Below, piece by piece: positions 1 to 7,366 of a stretch of DNA of 23,357 nucleotides. Numbering within the stretch: the first letter of the stretch is position 1; each line of letters starts with the position of its first letter. The position numbers were made by a program, and so were the translations under genes. The stretch is from Gemmatimonadota bacterium (GTDB taxonomy: Bacteria; Gemmatimonadota; Gemmatimonadetes; Gemmatimonadales; GWC2-71-9): the NCBI GenBank assembly GCA_003222235.1, contig QHVD01000002.1:2035-25391 (forward strand), given 5' to 3'. The notes beneath the pieces are model-generated. The model saw only the letters and a list, made by a program, of their open reading frames with translations, was not told the DNA's origin and made no database searches.

Positions 1-1
1 G

Positions 2-304
2 CAAGGGCACGTGGACGGCGTCGCGGCGGTGGTGCGGGCCGAGCGGCGCGGCGACGCGTGGCTCTACGACCTGCGCGTCCCGCCCGAGGTCGCTCGAGTC
101 GCGATGCCGCTCGGGTCGATCACCGTGGACGGGGTCAGCCTGACGATCAACGATTTGCCGGAGCCGGGCGTGGTGCAGATCTCGCTGATTCCCTCGACCC
201 GGGAGCGCACGACTCTGGGAACGCTGTGCGTGGGCGACCGCGTTCACGTCGAAGGAGACGTCATCGGGAAATATGTGAGGCAGCTATGCTGCACGGCGAC
301 ATAG
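2..304 (+). CDS. ribE: Riboflavin synthase alpha chain, C-terminal part (window-edge partial)
   Basis: Riboflavin synthase dismutates two 6,7-dimethyl-8-ribityllumazines into riboflavin in the cytosol. The frame is open from the window edge and shows the second lumazine-binding (barrel) repeat. It begins with QGHVDG, followed by GSITVDGVSLTIN and the end motif VNxE-like VHVEGDVIGKYV, all typical of the C-terminal half of this roughly 200-residue family. The N-terminal half lies outside the window, so the start is unknown. The stop at 302-304 lies inside the ribBA coding region (19-base overlap), indicating translational coupling. The order ribE-ribBA-ribH is a standard riboflavin operon; ribD would be expected upstream, out of view. 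Confidence 0.93.
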   Translation, partial: QGHVDGVAAVVRAERRGDAWLYDLRVPPEVARVAMPLGSITVDGVSLTINDLPEPGVVQISLIPSTRERTTLGTLCVGDRVHVEGDVIGKYVRQLCCTAT

Positions 305-1491
305 AGCAGGGGATCGCGGACATCCGGGCGGGGAAGCTCGTCATCGTCGCGGACGACGAGGACCGCGAGAACGAGGGCGACCTGGTCGGCGCCGCGGAGC
401 AGGTCACCCCCGAGATGATCAATTTCATGGCCACGCACGCCCGGGGCCTGATCTGCCTCACGCTCATGCCCGAGCGTTGCCAGGCCCTGGGGCTGACCCA
501 GATGGCCGAGCACAACACCGAGGCGCACGAGACGGCGTTCACGATCTCGATCGACGCGGCGGCGCGCTTCGGCGTGACGACGGGCATTTCCGCCCGCGAT
601 CGCGCCACCACCATCACGGTCGCGATCGATCCGGCCACCGTGCCGAGCGACCTGCGGCGGCCCGGACACGTGTTCCCGCTGCGGGCGCGGCCCGGCGGCG
701 TGTTGCAGCGCGTCGGCCAGACCGAGGCGAGCGTGGACTTCGCTCGCCTGGCCGGGTTGTATCCGGCCGGCGTGATCTGCGAGATCCTGAACCCCGACGG
801 CACGATGGCGCGCCGGCCCGACCTCGAGCGGTTCGCGGCGGCGCACGGTCTCACCTTCGTCACGGTGGCGCAGCTCGTCGCCTACCGGCTCGCCCATGAG
901 CGGCTGGTCCATCGCGTCGCGGAGGCGCGGCTCCCCACGCCGTACGGCGAGTTCCGGATCGTCGCCTACAGGAACGACGTCGATTCGGCGGAGCACGTGG
1001 CGCTGGTGTACGGCGACGTGCGCGACAGGAAGAACATGCTCGTGCGCATGCACTCCAAGTGCCTCACCGGCGACGTCTTCGGCTCGGCCCGCTGCGACTG
1101 CGGCTGGCAGCTCCAGAACGCCCTGCGGACGATCGCGCAGGAAGGACGCGGGGTCGTGGTCTATCTCGACCAGGAAGGGCGGGGCATCGGCCTCTTGAAC
1201 AAGCTCAAAGCGTACGAGCTGCAGGACGCGGGGCACGACACCGTGACCGCGAACGAGAAGCTCGGCTTCAAGCCGGATCTGCGAAACTACGGCATCGGCG
1301 CGCAGATCCTGCTCGACCTCGGGCTGTCTTCGATCCGCGTGCTCACCAACAACCCGATGAAGCTGGTGGGGCTCGAGGGCTACGGGCTCGAGATCGTCGA
1401 GCGCGTTCCGATCGTGCCCTCGCCGTCCGACGAGAATCGCTCCTACCTCGACGTCAAGCGGGACAAGCTCGGCCACCTGCTCACCCACTGA
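286..1491 (+). CDS. ribBA: Bifunctional 3,4-dihydroxy-2-butanone-4-phosphate synthase / GTP cyclohydrolase II
   Basis: This 401-residue cytosolic protein supplies both riboflavin precursors. The N-terminal RibB domain (about 1-205) makes dihydroxybutanone phosphate from ribulose 5-phosphate; the C-terminal RibA domain (about 210-401) opens GTP. RibB motifs are DDEDRENEGDL, TTGISARDRATTI and RPGHVFPLRA. RibA shows the zinc cysteines C259, C270 and C272 (CLTGDVFGSARCDC), DQEGRGIGL, LTNNPMK and a GHLL end. The ATG at 286 gives the usual family length and overlaps ribE by 19 bases, with GAGG just upstream. Oddity: the RibB segment usually written GHTEA reads GQTEA (Gln145), replacing a residue that is a metal ligand in characterised RibB. 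HSEC of RibA reads HSKC. Confidence 0.95.
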   Translation: MLHGDIEQGIADIRAGKLVIVADDEDRENEGDLVGAAEQVTPEMINFMATHARGLICLTLMPERCQALGLTQMAEHNTEAHETAFTISIDAAARFGVTTGISARDRATTITVAIDPATVPSDLRRPGHVFPLRARPGGVLQRVGQTEASVDFARLAGLYPAGVICEILNPDGTMARRPDLERFAAAHGLTFVTVAQLVAYRLAHERLVHRVAEARLPTPYGEFRIVAYRNDVDSAEHVALVYGDVRDRKNMLVRMHSKCLTGDVFGSARCDCGWQLQNALRTIAQEGRGVVVYLDQEGRGIGLLNKLKAYELQDAGHDTVTANEKLGFKPDLRNYGIGAQILLDLGLSSIRVLTNNPMKLVGLEGYGLEIVERVPIVPSPSDENRSYLDVKRDKLGHLLTH

Positions 1492-1493
1492 CC

Positions 1494-1985
1494 GTGGCCG
1501 AGTTCCCGAGCTCGCCCCCCCCCCGCGCGCCGCGGGAAGGTCGCGTGGCCGTCCTCGTCAGCCGCTACAACGAAATCGTCACGGGGCGTCTGCTCGACGG
1601 GGCGCGGCAGTGCCTGCGCGACCGGGGGATCGCCGACACGCGGGTGGACGTGATCTGGGTGCCGGGCGCGTTCGAGCTGCCGGTGGCGGCGGAAACGGCC
1701 GCGGCGAGCGGCCGCTACGCCGCGCTCGTGGCGCTCGGCTGCGTGATCCGTGGCGAGACGCCCCACTTCGAGTATGTCGCCGGCGAAGCGGCGCGCGGGC
1801 TGGGCAGCGTGGCGCTCGCGCACCGGCTGGCGGTGGGCTTCGGCGTCCTCACCACGGAGTCGCTCGAGCAAGCGATGGCCCGCGCCGGCGGCGCGGCGGG
1901 GAACAAGGGCTACGAGGCGGCGGAGGCGGCGCTCGCGACGGCGGACGTCCTGGCGCAGCTGACCAGTGCAGCGCCCCGAGACTAA
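1494..1985 (+). CDS. ribH: 6,7-dimethyl-8-ribityllumazine synthase
   Basis: Lumazine synthase condenses the RibA- and RibB-derived intermediates and feeds riboflavin synthase; family members usually form hollow oligomers. The 163-residue product has the core start RVAVLVSRYNEIVT, the WVPGAFELPVA substrate loop, GCVIRGETPHFEYV with the catalytic histidine, GVLTTE and GNKGYEAAEAAL. The GTG at 1494 lies two bases after the ribBA stop and gives a normal length. A second in-frame GTG at 1543 would remove most of the leader before the first beta strand and is less likely. The 5' part contains a run of ten C (1515-1524) encoding Pro residues, a likely slippage or sequencing-error site. The 3' end overlaps nusB by 20 bases. 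Confidence 0.93.
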   Translation: MAEFPSSPPPRAPREGRVAVLVSRYNEIVTGRLLDGARQCLRDRGIADTRVDVIWVPGAFELPVAAETAAASGRYAALVALGCVIRGETPHFEYVAGEAARGLGSVALAHRLAVGFGVLTTESLEQAMARAGGAAGNKGYEAAEAALATADVLAQLTSAAPRD

Positions 1986-2379
1986 GGCGCGCGCCCGCGC
2001 GCTGCAGCTCCTCTATGCCTGGGAGCTGTCCGGGCACCCGTCCATCGAGAACGTGGTGATGCGCCTGGCGTCGATCTGCGGGCGCCCGCCCCAGGGCTAC
2101 GATCGCGGCGCCGATCTCGCCGCCCGGGCCATCGTCGGAGCGCCGGAGTTCGACCGGCGCGTCGCGGAGGCGGCCGAGCACTGGCGGCTGGAGCGGGTGG
2201 GCACGGTCGAGCGGAGCATCCTGCGCCTCGCCCTCGCGGAGCTCGCCGAAGGCGCGACGCCGCCGCGCGTCGTGATCGACGAGGCGGTGAAGCTCGCTCA
2301 TTGGTTCGCGGGGCCGAAGGCCCCGGGGTTCGTGAACGGGGTGCTGGACGCGGTGGCGCGGGAGCTCGGTGCGCTGTGA
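1966..2379 (+). CDS. nusB: Transcription antitermination factor NusB
   Basis: NusB binds boxA RNA together with NusE (ribosomal protein S10) and promotes antitermination, mainly in rRNA operons. The 137-residue all-helical product carries the family features: an Arg-rich N-terminus with ARALQLLYAWE, the middle segment HWRLERVGTVERSILRLALAEL, and the C-terminal VIDEAVKLAHWF followed by FVNGVLD. The GTG at 1966 is the only sensible start, because the conserved Arg-rich segment follows directly. It overlaps ribH by 20 bases. The ribH-nusB pairing is common in bacteria. The stop codon overlaps the GTG of the next gene (GTGA). Confidence 0.95.
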   Translation: MQRPETKARARALQLLYAWELSGHPSIENVVMRLASICGRPPQGYDRGADLAARAIVGAPEFDRRVAEAAEHWRLERVGTVERSILRLALAELAEGATPPRVVIDEAVKLAHWFAGPKAPGFVNGVLDAVARELGAL

Positions 2380-3491
2380 AGCTGCTGCTCGTCAACTGGA
2401 ACGACCGCGCGAACCCGCACGCGGGCGGGGCCGAGATCCACCTGCACGAGATCTTCGGCCGACTCGCCGGCTGGGGTCATGTCATCGACCTCGTCGCGAG
2501 CGGCTGGCCCGGGTGCGCTCCCACCGCCGAGCTCGACGGGCTGCGCGTACACCGCTCCGGCCGGCGCCACAGCTTCGCGCTCCACGCCCGCGCCGCCGTG
2601 CGGCGGCTGCTGCGCGCGAACGCTTACGACGTCGTGGTCGAGGACATCAACAAGCTGCCCCTCTATCTCCCCCAGCTCACCGACCTCCCGTTCTGCGCCA
2701 TCATTCCGCATCTGTTCGGCACGACCGCGTTCGTCGAGGCGAGCTGGCCGATGGCCACCGCGGTGTGGGCGGCGGAAGTGCCGATTCCATGGGTATACCG
2801 GCGAGCGGCGTTCCACGCCATCTCGGAGAGTACGCGGGACGATCTCGTGGAACGTGGGGTGCCGCGTGAGCGTGTCGCAGTCATTCACCCGGGGGTGGAT
2901 GCGACGTGGTACTGCCCCGATGGCGCGACGCCCCGGGCGGCGAGCCCCACGTTCTTGTACGTCGGGCGCCTCAAGCGTTATAAAGGAGTGGAAATCGCCC
3001 TCCGGGCCCTGGCCCTGGCCCGGGAGCGCCAGCCCGCCCTGAGGCTCGAGATCGCCGGGCAGGGAAGCGACCGGCCCCGGCTCGAGCGGCTGGCGCGCAG
3101 GTTGGGTCTCGCAGAGGCCGTGCGCTTTCTCGGCTTCGTGTCCGAGGAGGAAAAGCGCCGGCTGCTGCGGCGGGTGTGGGCCGTCGTGTTCCCGAGTGTG
3201 AAAGAGGGGTGGGGCATGTCCAACGTGGAGGCGGCGGGCTGCGGCACGCCGGCGCTCGCTTCGGACAGCCCGGGTCTGCGGGAGTCGGTGCGTGACGGCG
3301 AGACCGGCTTCCTCGTGCCCCACGGCGACGCGCGCGCGCTGGCCGACCGCATGCTCGCTCTCGCCGCCGACTCTGGGCTCGTGTCCCGGCTGGGGCGTGG
3401 CGCCCGCGCCTTCGCCGAGCAGCTGTCCTGGGACCGCGCCGCCCGGGCTACCGAAGCGCATCTCCAGCGCATCCTCGCTCAGGGAGGTTGA
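2376..3491 (+). CDS. GT4-family glycosyltransferase (glycogen-synthase-like fold)
   Basis: This is a retaining GT-B glycosyltransferase of about 371 residues, expected to transfer a sugar from a nucleotide sugar; acceptor and sugar are unknown. The N-terminal Rossmann domain starts KLLLVNWNDRANPHAGGAE, where the glycine-rich AGGAE loop binds the donor. The C-terminal domain contains FLYVGRLKRYKGVEIALRAL and the EX7E motif in VKEGWGMSNVEAAGCGTP, then DGETGFLVP. There is no signal peptide or clear membrane span, so it is cytosolic or peripheral. The GTG at 2376 overlaps the nusB stop (GTGA) and directly precedes the first beta strand; the frame extends further upstream, but only as nusB shadow. 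Its position between nusB and the PTS block gives no hint of pathway. Confidence 0.88.
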   Translation: MKLLLVNWNDRANPHAGGAEIHLHEIFGRLAGWGHVIDLVASGWPGCAPTAELDGLRVHRSGRRHSFALHARAAVRRLLRANAYDVVVEDINKLPLYLPQLTDLPFCAIIPHLFGTTAFVEASWPMATAVWAAEVPIPWVYRRAAFHAISESTRDDLVERGVPRERVAVIHPGVDATWYCPDGATPRAASPTFLYVGRLKRYKGVEIALRALALARERQPALRLEIAGQGSDRPRLERLARRLGLAEAVRFLGFVSEEEKRRLLRRVWAVVFPSVKEGWGMSNVEAAGCGTPALASDSPGLRESVRDGETGFLVPHGDARALADRMLALAADSGLVSRLGRGARAFAEQLSWDRAARATEAHLQRILAQGG

Positions 3492-3494
3492 CTC

Positions 3495-3821
3495 ATGCGC
3501 ATCACCATCACCGCACGCCATTGCGAGGTTCCCGGTGAGCTCCGCGACCGGGCCCGCACGCTGCTCGAGCGCCTGCAGAAGGTCGCGTCGCGCCCGCACG
3601 ATGCGCAGGCCATCTTCAGCGACGACCACGGCACGCCGACCGTCGAGCTCCGACTGCACTCCGGCCGCGGTGTGGTGCATGTCGGGACCGCGGGCGGCAC
3701 CCAACACCGCACGGCCCTCGACCGCGCCGCTGCGAAAGTGCGCCGCCAGCTCGACAAAGCCACGCCGGCTCGACGTCGGGCCGCAGAGCGGCGGCACTCG
3801 GTGGAGCGCGAGCGGACGTGA
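3495..3821 (+). CDS. hpf: Short ribosome hibernation-promoting factor (HPF/YfiA family)
   Basis: This 108-residue protein matches the ribosome-associated inhibitor/sigma-54-modulation family, which binds the 30S decoding region and silences or dimerises ribosomes in stationary phase. Visible features are the start MRITITARHCEVPGELRDRA, an internal strand pair ending VELRLHSGRGVVHVG, and a basic C-terminal helix rich in Arg and Lys. It lacks the C-terminal dimerisation domain of long HPF. A good Shine-Dalgarno sequence (agggagg, ending at 3488) precedes the ATG. The stop overlaps the hprK GTG. The hpf-hprK order recurs in PTS regulatory loci of Gram-negative bacteria, often with rpoN and ptsN, which are not seen here. 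Confidence 0.85.
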   Translation: MRITITARHCEVPGELRDRARTLLERLQKVASRPHDAQAIFSDDHGTPTVELRLHSGRGVVHVGTAGGTQHRTALDRAAAKVRRQLDKATPARRRAAERRHSVERERT

Positions 3822-4786
3822 CCGGCCCGCGCGTCCGCGACCTCCTGGAGCGCAAGGGCGACCCCCTCCAGCTCGAGGCCCTGACGGGTGATCTGGGGCT
3901 CGACCGGCTCATCCCCACGCCCGAGGCGTCCGGTCCCGGGCTGGTGCTCGCGGGCTACACGAAACGCTTTGCGGCGCACCGCGTCCACGTCCTGGGTGAG
4001 ACCGAGATCACATACCTCGACTCACTCGGCCCGGACGAGCGCCGCAAGTCGCTCGAGACGTTCTTTCAGTTCGATATCCCGTGCGTCGTGATCGCGAAGG
4101 GGCAGGAGGTGCCCGCCGAGCTGCTGGAGCTGGCGCGCGCCAAGGGCGTGCCCGTCATCCGCACCAAGCTCAAGACCGCCGAGTTCTACCGGCGCCTGAA
4201 GCCGTTCCTCGACGACGCGTTCGCCCCGGCCACGACCGTGCACGGCTCGCTGGCGGACGTGTTCGGCGTGGGACTCCTGTTCCTCGGGCGCTCGGGGATC
4301 GGCAAGAGCGAATGCGTGCTCGACCTGGTCGAGCGCGGCCACCGGCTGGTCGCGGACGACATCGTGCACGTCACCCGCCACGGCCACGACGTGCTGCTCG
4401 GCCGGGGGCACGAGCTGGCGCGGCACTACATGGAGATCCGCGGCGTGGGCCTGATCGACATCCGGGCGTTGTTCGGGATCCGGGCGGTGCGGCAACAGAA
4501 ACGGATCGAGGTCGTGGTCCAGCTGGACGACTGGGACGCGTCGCGCGAGTACGACCGCACCGGTCTGGACGGCCAGACGACCGCGTTCCTGGATGTGACG
4601 CTGCCCCTCGTCACGGTGCCCCTGAACCCCGGCAAGAACCTGACGGTGATGTGCGAAGTCGTGGCGATGAACCATTTACTGCGCTACAGCGGCGTCGACT
4701 CCGCGCGGCAGTTCAACGAGCGGCTGCTCCACCGCATGGCCCAGCGGCGCGAGATGCTGGAGTACCTCGAGGAGGACTATGAGTGA
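3818..4786 (+). CDS. hprK: HPr kinase/phosphorylase
   Basis: HprK phosphorylates HPr on the regulatory serine with ATP or pyrophosphate and also removes that phosphate, linking carbon status to PTS flux. The 322-residue product has the expected N-terminal domain (1-about 130) and the kinase domain. The kinase domain shows VHG (141-143, His142), Walker A GRSGIGKS (157-164), the ADD metal motif (179-181), and the family signature around HYMEIRGVGLIDIRALFG (203-220). The length is normal. The GTG at 3818 overlaps the hpf stop (GTGA). The 3' end overlaps the EIIA gene by 8 bases. The target HPr, with its serine in NGKSIMG, is encoded in the same cluster, so a complete regulatory pair is present. 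Confidence 0.96.
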   Translation: MTGPRVRDLLERKGDPLQLEALTGDLGLDRLIPTPEASGPGLVLAGYTKRFAAHRVHVLGETEITYLDSLGPDERRKSLETFFQFDIPCVVIAKGQEVPAELLELARAKGVPVIRTKLKTAEFYRRLKPFLDDAFAPATTVHGSLADVFGVGLLFLGRSGIGKSECVLDLVERGHRLVADDIVHVTRHGHDVLLGRGHELARHYMEIRGVGLIDIRALFGIRAVRQQKRIEVVVQLDDWDASREYDRTGLDGQTTAFLDVTLPLVTVPLNPGKNLTVMCEVVAMNHLLRYSGVDSARQFNERLLHRMAQRREMLEYLEEDYE

Positions 4787-5159
4787 GGCCACGCGCGGGG
4801 TGATCGTCTCGCACGCGGCCGTCGCCGAGGCGCTTCTGGCGGCCGTCGCCGCGATCACGGGCGTCAGCGACGCGCTGGTCGCGGTGAGCAACGACGGCTG
4901 CGACTCGGGGGCGCTGGCGGAGCGGCTGGCTCGGGCGATCGGCGACAAGCCCGCCATCCTGTTCGTGGACCTCCCCGGCGGCTCGTGCCTGACGAGCGCC
5001 GTGCGGCTGGCGAAGGGGAAGACGGACGTCGCCGTGATCACGGGGGTCAACCTGGCCATGCTGCTCGACTTCGTATTTCATCGCGACCTCTCGCCCGCGG
5101 AGGCGGCGCGGCGGGCCGCGGACGCGGGGACGAGGGCGATTCGCACGCCGGCGGCATGA
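4779..5159 (+). CDS. PTS mannose-family EIIA component
   Basis: The EIIA domain of mannose/fructose/sorbose-type PTS accepts phosphate from HPr and passes it to EIIB. In this 126-residue protein the strand GVIVSH carries the expected active histidine (His12). The later segments FVDLPGGSCLTSAVRLA and VAVITGVNLAMLLDF match the family's glycine-rich loop and GVNLPMLLE motif. It is a free-standing domain rather than an EIIAB fusion. The ATG at 4779 overlaps hprK by 8 bases, and the stop overlaps the EIIB ATG (ATGA), so expression is coupled. A purely regulatory role is possible, but the adjacent EIIB, EIIC and EIID support transport. Confidence 0.92.
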   Translation: MSEATRGVIVSHAAVAEALLAAVAAITGVSDALVAVSNDGCDSGALAERLARAIGDKPAILFVDLPGGSCLTSAVRLAKGKTDVAVITGVNLAMLLDFVFHRDLSPAEAARRAADAGTRAIRTPAA

Positions 5160-5629
5160 GCATCGCGCTGTTTCGGATCGACGACCGGCTGATCCATGGA
5201 CAGGTGGTCGTGGGTTGGGGGCAGCCGCTGCATGTGGGGTTCATCGTGCTGGTGGACGACGCCGTGCGCGCCAGTCCGTGGGAACAGGATCTCTACCGCA
5301 TGGGTGTGCCGTCGGACGTCGAAGTCGTGTTCGCCTCGACCGAGGAGGCCCTGGAGCGGCTGCCCGAGTGGGAGAAGGACCCGCGCGTCGGCATCCTGCT
5401 GGCAGGGGACATCGGCACCCTCGTCGCGCTCAGCGCTAACAGCCACCAGGTGAAGCGGATCAACCTCGGCGGGATCCACCATCGACCCGGACGCTCCCAG
5501 CGGCTGCGCTACGTGTACCTGAGCGACGCCGAGGTCGAGGAGCTGCGCCGGCTCGCGGCCCGGGGCGTCGAGATCACGGCCCAGGACGTCCCGACGGCCC
5601 GGGCCGTGCCGCTCCAGGAGTTCGCGTGA
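5156..5629 (+). CDS. PTS mannose/fructose/sorbose-family EIIB component
   Basis: EIIB receives phosphate from EIIA and donates it to the sugar carried by EIIC/EIID. The 157-residue product begins with the family hallmark RIDDRLIHGQVVVGW, placing the phosphorylated histidine at His14. The middle and end show NLGGIHHRPG and a C-terminal EEL-rich helix, also typical. The ATG at 5156 overlaps the EIIA stop and gives the standard domain length; the frame stays open upstream only as shadow of EIIA. The 3' end overlaps the EIIC GTG (GTGA). Substrate cannot be read from the sequence. Confidence 0.95.
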   Translation: MSIALFRIDDRLIHGQVVVGWGQPLHVGFIVLVDDAVRASPWEQDLYRMGVPSDVEVVFASTEEALERLPEWEKDPRVGILLAGDIGTLVALSANSHQVKRINLGGIHHRPGRSQRLRYVYLSDAEVEELRRLAARGVEITAQDVPTARAVPLQEFA

Positions 5630-6300
5630 GCCTCGAGGTGCAACTGCTGCTGCTGGCGTGGGGGACCCTGGTGGGCCTCGATCTCGTGAGCGTGCCCCAG
5701 ATCATGATCGCGCGCCCGATCGTGGCGGGCCCGATCGCCGGCGCACTCCTGGGCGACGTGCGCACAGGGCTCGAGGTCGGCGTGCTGTTCGAGCTGTTCC
5801 AGTACGACGTGCTGCCCATGGGCGCGACGCGTTACCCCGAGTATGGGCCGGCGACGGTGGCGGCCGTGAGCGCGGCGCACGCGGCCGCGGGCGCGCCGGG
5901 GATCGGGCTGGGCGCGCTCGTGGGGCTCGTGACGGGGATGCTCGGCGGCGCCAGCCTGCACGTGCTGCGACGCCTCAATGCCGGCGCGGTGCGGGTGGCG
6001 GCGGGCGCACTCGAGGCCGGGGATGCACGCGTGCTGATGCACGTCCACGTGATGGGCATCGTGCGTGATGGGCTCCGGGCGGCGCTCGTCACGGCGACGG
6101 GGCTCGCTCTGGCTGAGGTGGTGCGCTTCGTCGCGGGCGCCCTTTCCGTTCGCGGCGTGACGTTGCTGGGCGTCGCCGCGGTCGCCGCCGCGGTCGCGGC
6201 GGCGAGCGCGGGGACACTCAGGGTCGTGGGGCGGGGCCCGAGCCTGCCCTGGTTCATCGCGGGCGTACTCGGGGGCGCCCTCATGGCCTGGGTCCGGTGA
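5626..6300 (+). CDS. PTS mannose-family EIIC membrane component
   Basis: EIIC is one of the two integral membrane subunits that form the sugar channel. The 224-residue protein is strongly hydrophobic, with several membrane spans. Its early segment, RPIVAGPIAGALLGDVRTGLEVGVLFELFQ, is the conserved EIIC signature (family form GDxxTGLxxGAxxEL), followed by GATRYPEYGPAT in place of the usual GAxxPPDxxxA. At 224 residues it is somewhat shorter than well-known mannose EIIC proteins (about 260), which may reflect a trimmed C-terminus. The GTG start overlaps the EIIB stop, and the stop overlaps the EIID GTG, both GTGA junctions. Role by family; substrate unknown. Confidence 0.92.
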   Translation: MSLEVQLLLLAWGTLVGLDLVSVPQIMIARPIVAGPIAGALLGDVRTGLEVGVLFELFQYDVLPMGATRYPEYGPATVAAVSAAHAAAGAPGIGLGALVGLVTGMLGGASLHVLRRLNAGAVRVAAGALEAGDARVLMHVHVMGIVRDGLRAALVTATGLALAEVVRFVAGALSVRGVTLLGVAAVAAAVAAASAGTLRVVGRGPSLPWFIAGVLGGALMAWVR

Positions 6301-7049
6301 GACCGGGGCCGCGTCCCCCGCTCGGCCGCAGCCTGCTCCGGCTGTTCACGGTGCAGGGCTCCTGGAACTACGAGCGTATGCAAGGGATCGGGGTGGGCGT
6401 GGCGGAGGAGCCGCTGCTGCGCGACCTTCAGGAAGCGGGGGACGGTGTCGCCTACCGGGCGGCGGTGGCGCGCGGGGCGCACTTCTTCAACGCCCACCCC
6501 TACTTCTGCGGCCTCGCGGTCGGTGCCGCAGCCCGTGCCGAGCATGAAGGCGTGCCGCCCGAGCAGGTGGAGCGCCTCCGCACGGCGCTCTGCGGCCCGC
6601 TCGGCTCGCTCGGTGACCGCCTGGTGTGGGCGGGCTGGCTGCCGTTCACGTCGGGGCTCGCAGTGGTGGGGGTCGCGCTCGGGTTCGGGATGTCGGCGGT
6701 CCTCGGCTTCCTGCTCGTTTACAACGTCGGGCACGTGGCGCTGCGTTGGTGGGCGCTGCAGGCGGGTTGGACGTACGGAGCGCGCGTGGCCGTGGCGCTG
6801 CACCAGCCGTTGCTGCAGCGCGCGACGGCCTGGAGCGGCCCGGCCATGGCGCTCGCCGTCGGCGCCGCGCTGCCGCTCGCGGCGCGCGCGCTCGCTACAC
6901 CGTTCGCAGGCTGGGCACGGTCTGTGCTCCTTGCCGCCGCGCTCGTGGGGTTCGGACTGCTGTGGCTCTCCCGTGGTCGGCTCACGGGTCTGCGGTTCGG
7001 ACTGGCGCTGCTCGCCCTCGCCGCGCTGGTGGGGTGGCTATGGCGGTAA
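6297..7049 (+). CDS. PTS mannose-family EIID membrane component
   Basis: EIID is the second membrane subunit of mannose-type permeases. The 250-residue product shows RLFTVQGSWNYERMQGIG near the N-terminus, FFNAHPYF (family FNTHP motif) and CGPLGSLGDRLVWAGWLP (family GPLAGIGDxxFW). Several hydrophobic C-terminal helices follow. It is slightly shorter than typical EIID (about 270-285). The GTG at 6297 overlaps the EIIC stop. The 3' end overlaps the HPr gene by 10 bases. With EIIA, EIIB and EIIC it completes one EII complex; no sugar-metabolism gene in the window suggests its substrate. Confidence 0.93.
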   Translation: MRPGPRPPLGRSLLRLFTVQGSWNYERMQGIGVGVAEEPLLRDLQEAGDGVAYRAAVARGAHFFNAHPYFCGLAVGAAARAEHEGVPPEQVERLRTALCGPLGSLGDRLVWAGWLPFTSGLAVVGVALGFGMSAVLGFLLVYNVGHVALRWWALQAGWTYGARVAVALHQPLLQRATAWSGPAMALAVGAALPLAARALATPFAGWARSVLLAAALVGFGLLWLSRGRLTGLRFGLALLALAALVGWLWR

Positions 7050-7366
7050 TCGAGCGCGAGGCCAAGATCGTCAACCCGCTGGGCATGCACGCGCGCCCCG
7101 CGGCCGAGTTCGTGAAGGTCGCGAACCGCTTCAAGGCGGCGGTCGAGGTGCGCAAGGACGACCTCGCCGTGAACGGCAAGAGCATCATGGGGGTCATGAT
7201 GCTCGCCGCCGAGTGCGGTTCGTCGCTGTCGCTCAAGACGGAGGGCGAGGACGCCGCGGACGCGATGGCGGCGCTGCTGGCGCTCGTCGCGGACGGCTTT
7301 CACGAGATGCATCTCGGCGCCGACATGAAGGAAGAGGAGCAAGAGGAGCAGCAGGAGCCGCAATGA
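7040..7366 (+). CDS. ptsH: Phosphocarrier protein HPr
   Basis: HPr shuttles phosphate from enzyme I to EIIA. In this 108-residue protein the motif NPLGMHARPAAEF places the phosphorylated histidine at His17, and NGKSIMGVMML places the HprK target serine at Ser48, so both regulatory sites are intact. Family members are usually 85-90 residues. Here an extra acidic and Gln-rich tail (EEEQEEQQEPQ) extends the C-terminus, encoded by a low-complexity gag/cag-rich stretch. The ATG at 7040 lies inside the EIID gene (10-base overlap) and gives a canonical N-terminus. The stop overlaps the ATG of ptsI (ATGA). Confidence 0.95.
   Translation: MAVIEREAKIVNPLGMHARPAAEFVKVANRFKAAVEVRKDDLAVNGKSIMGVMMLAAECGSSLSLKTEGEDAADAMAALLALVADGFHEMHLGADMKEEEQEEQQEPQ

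Noticed and set aside
2298..3797. 499-codon open frame on the minus strand
   Set aside because: Antisense to the glycosyltransferase and hpf, both with clear family motifs; composition is that of a shadow frame.
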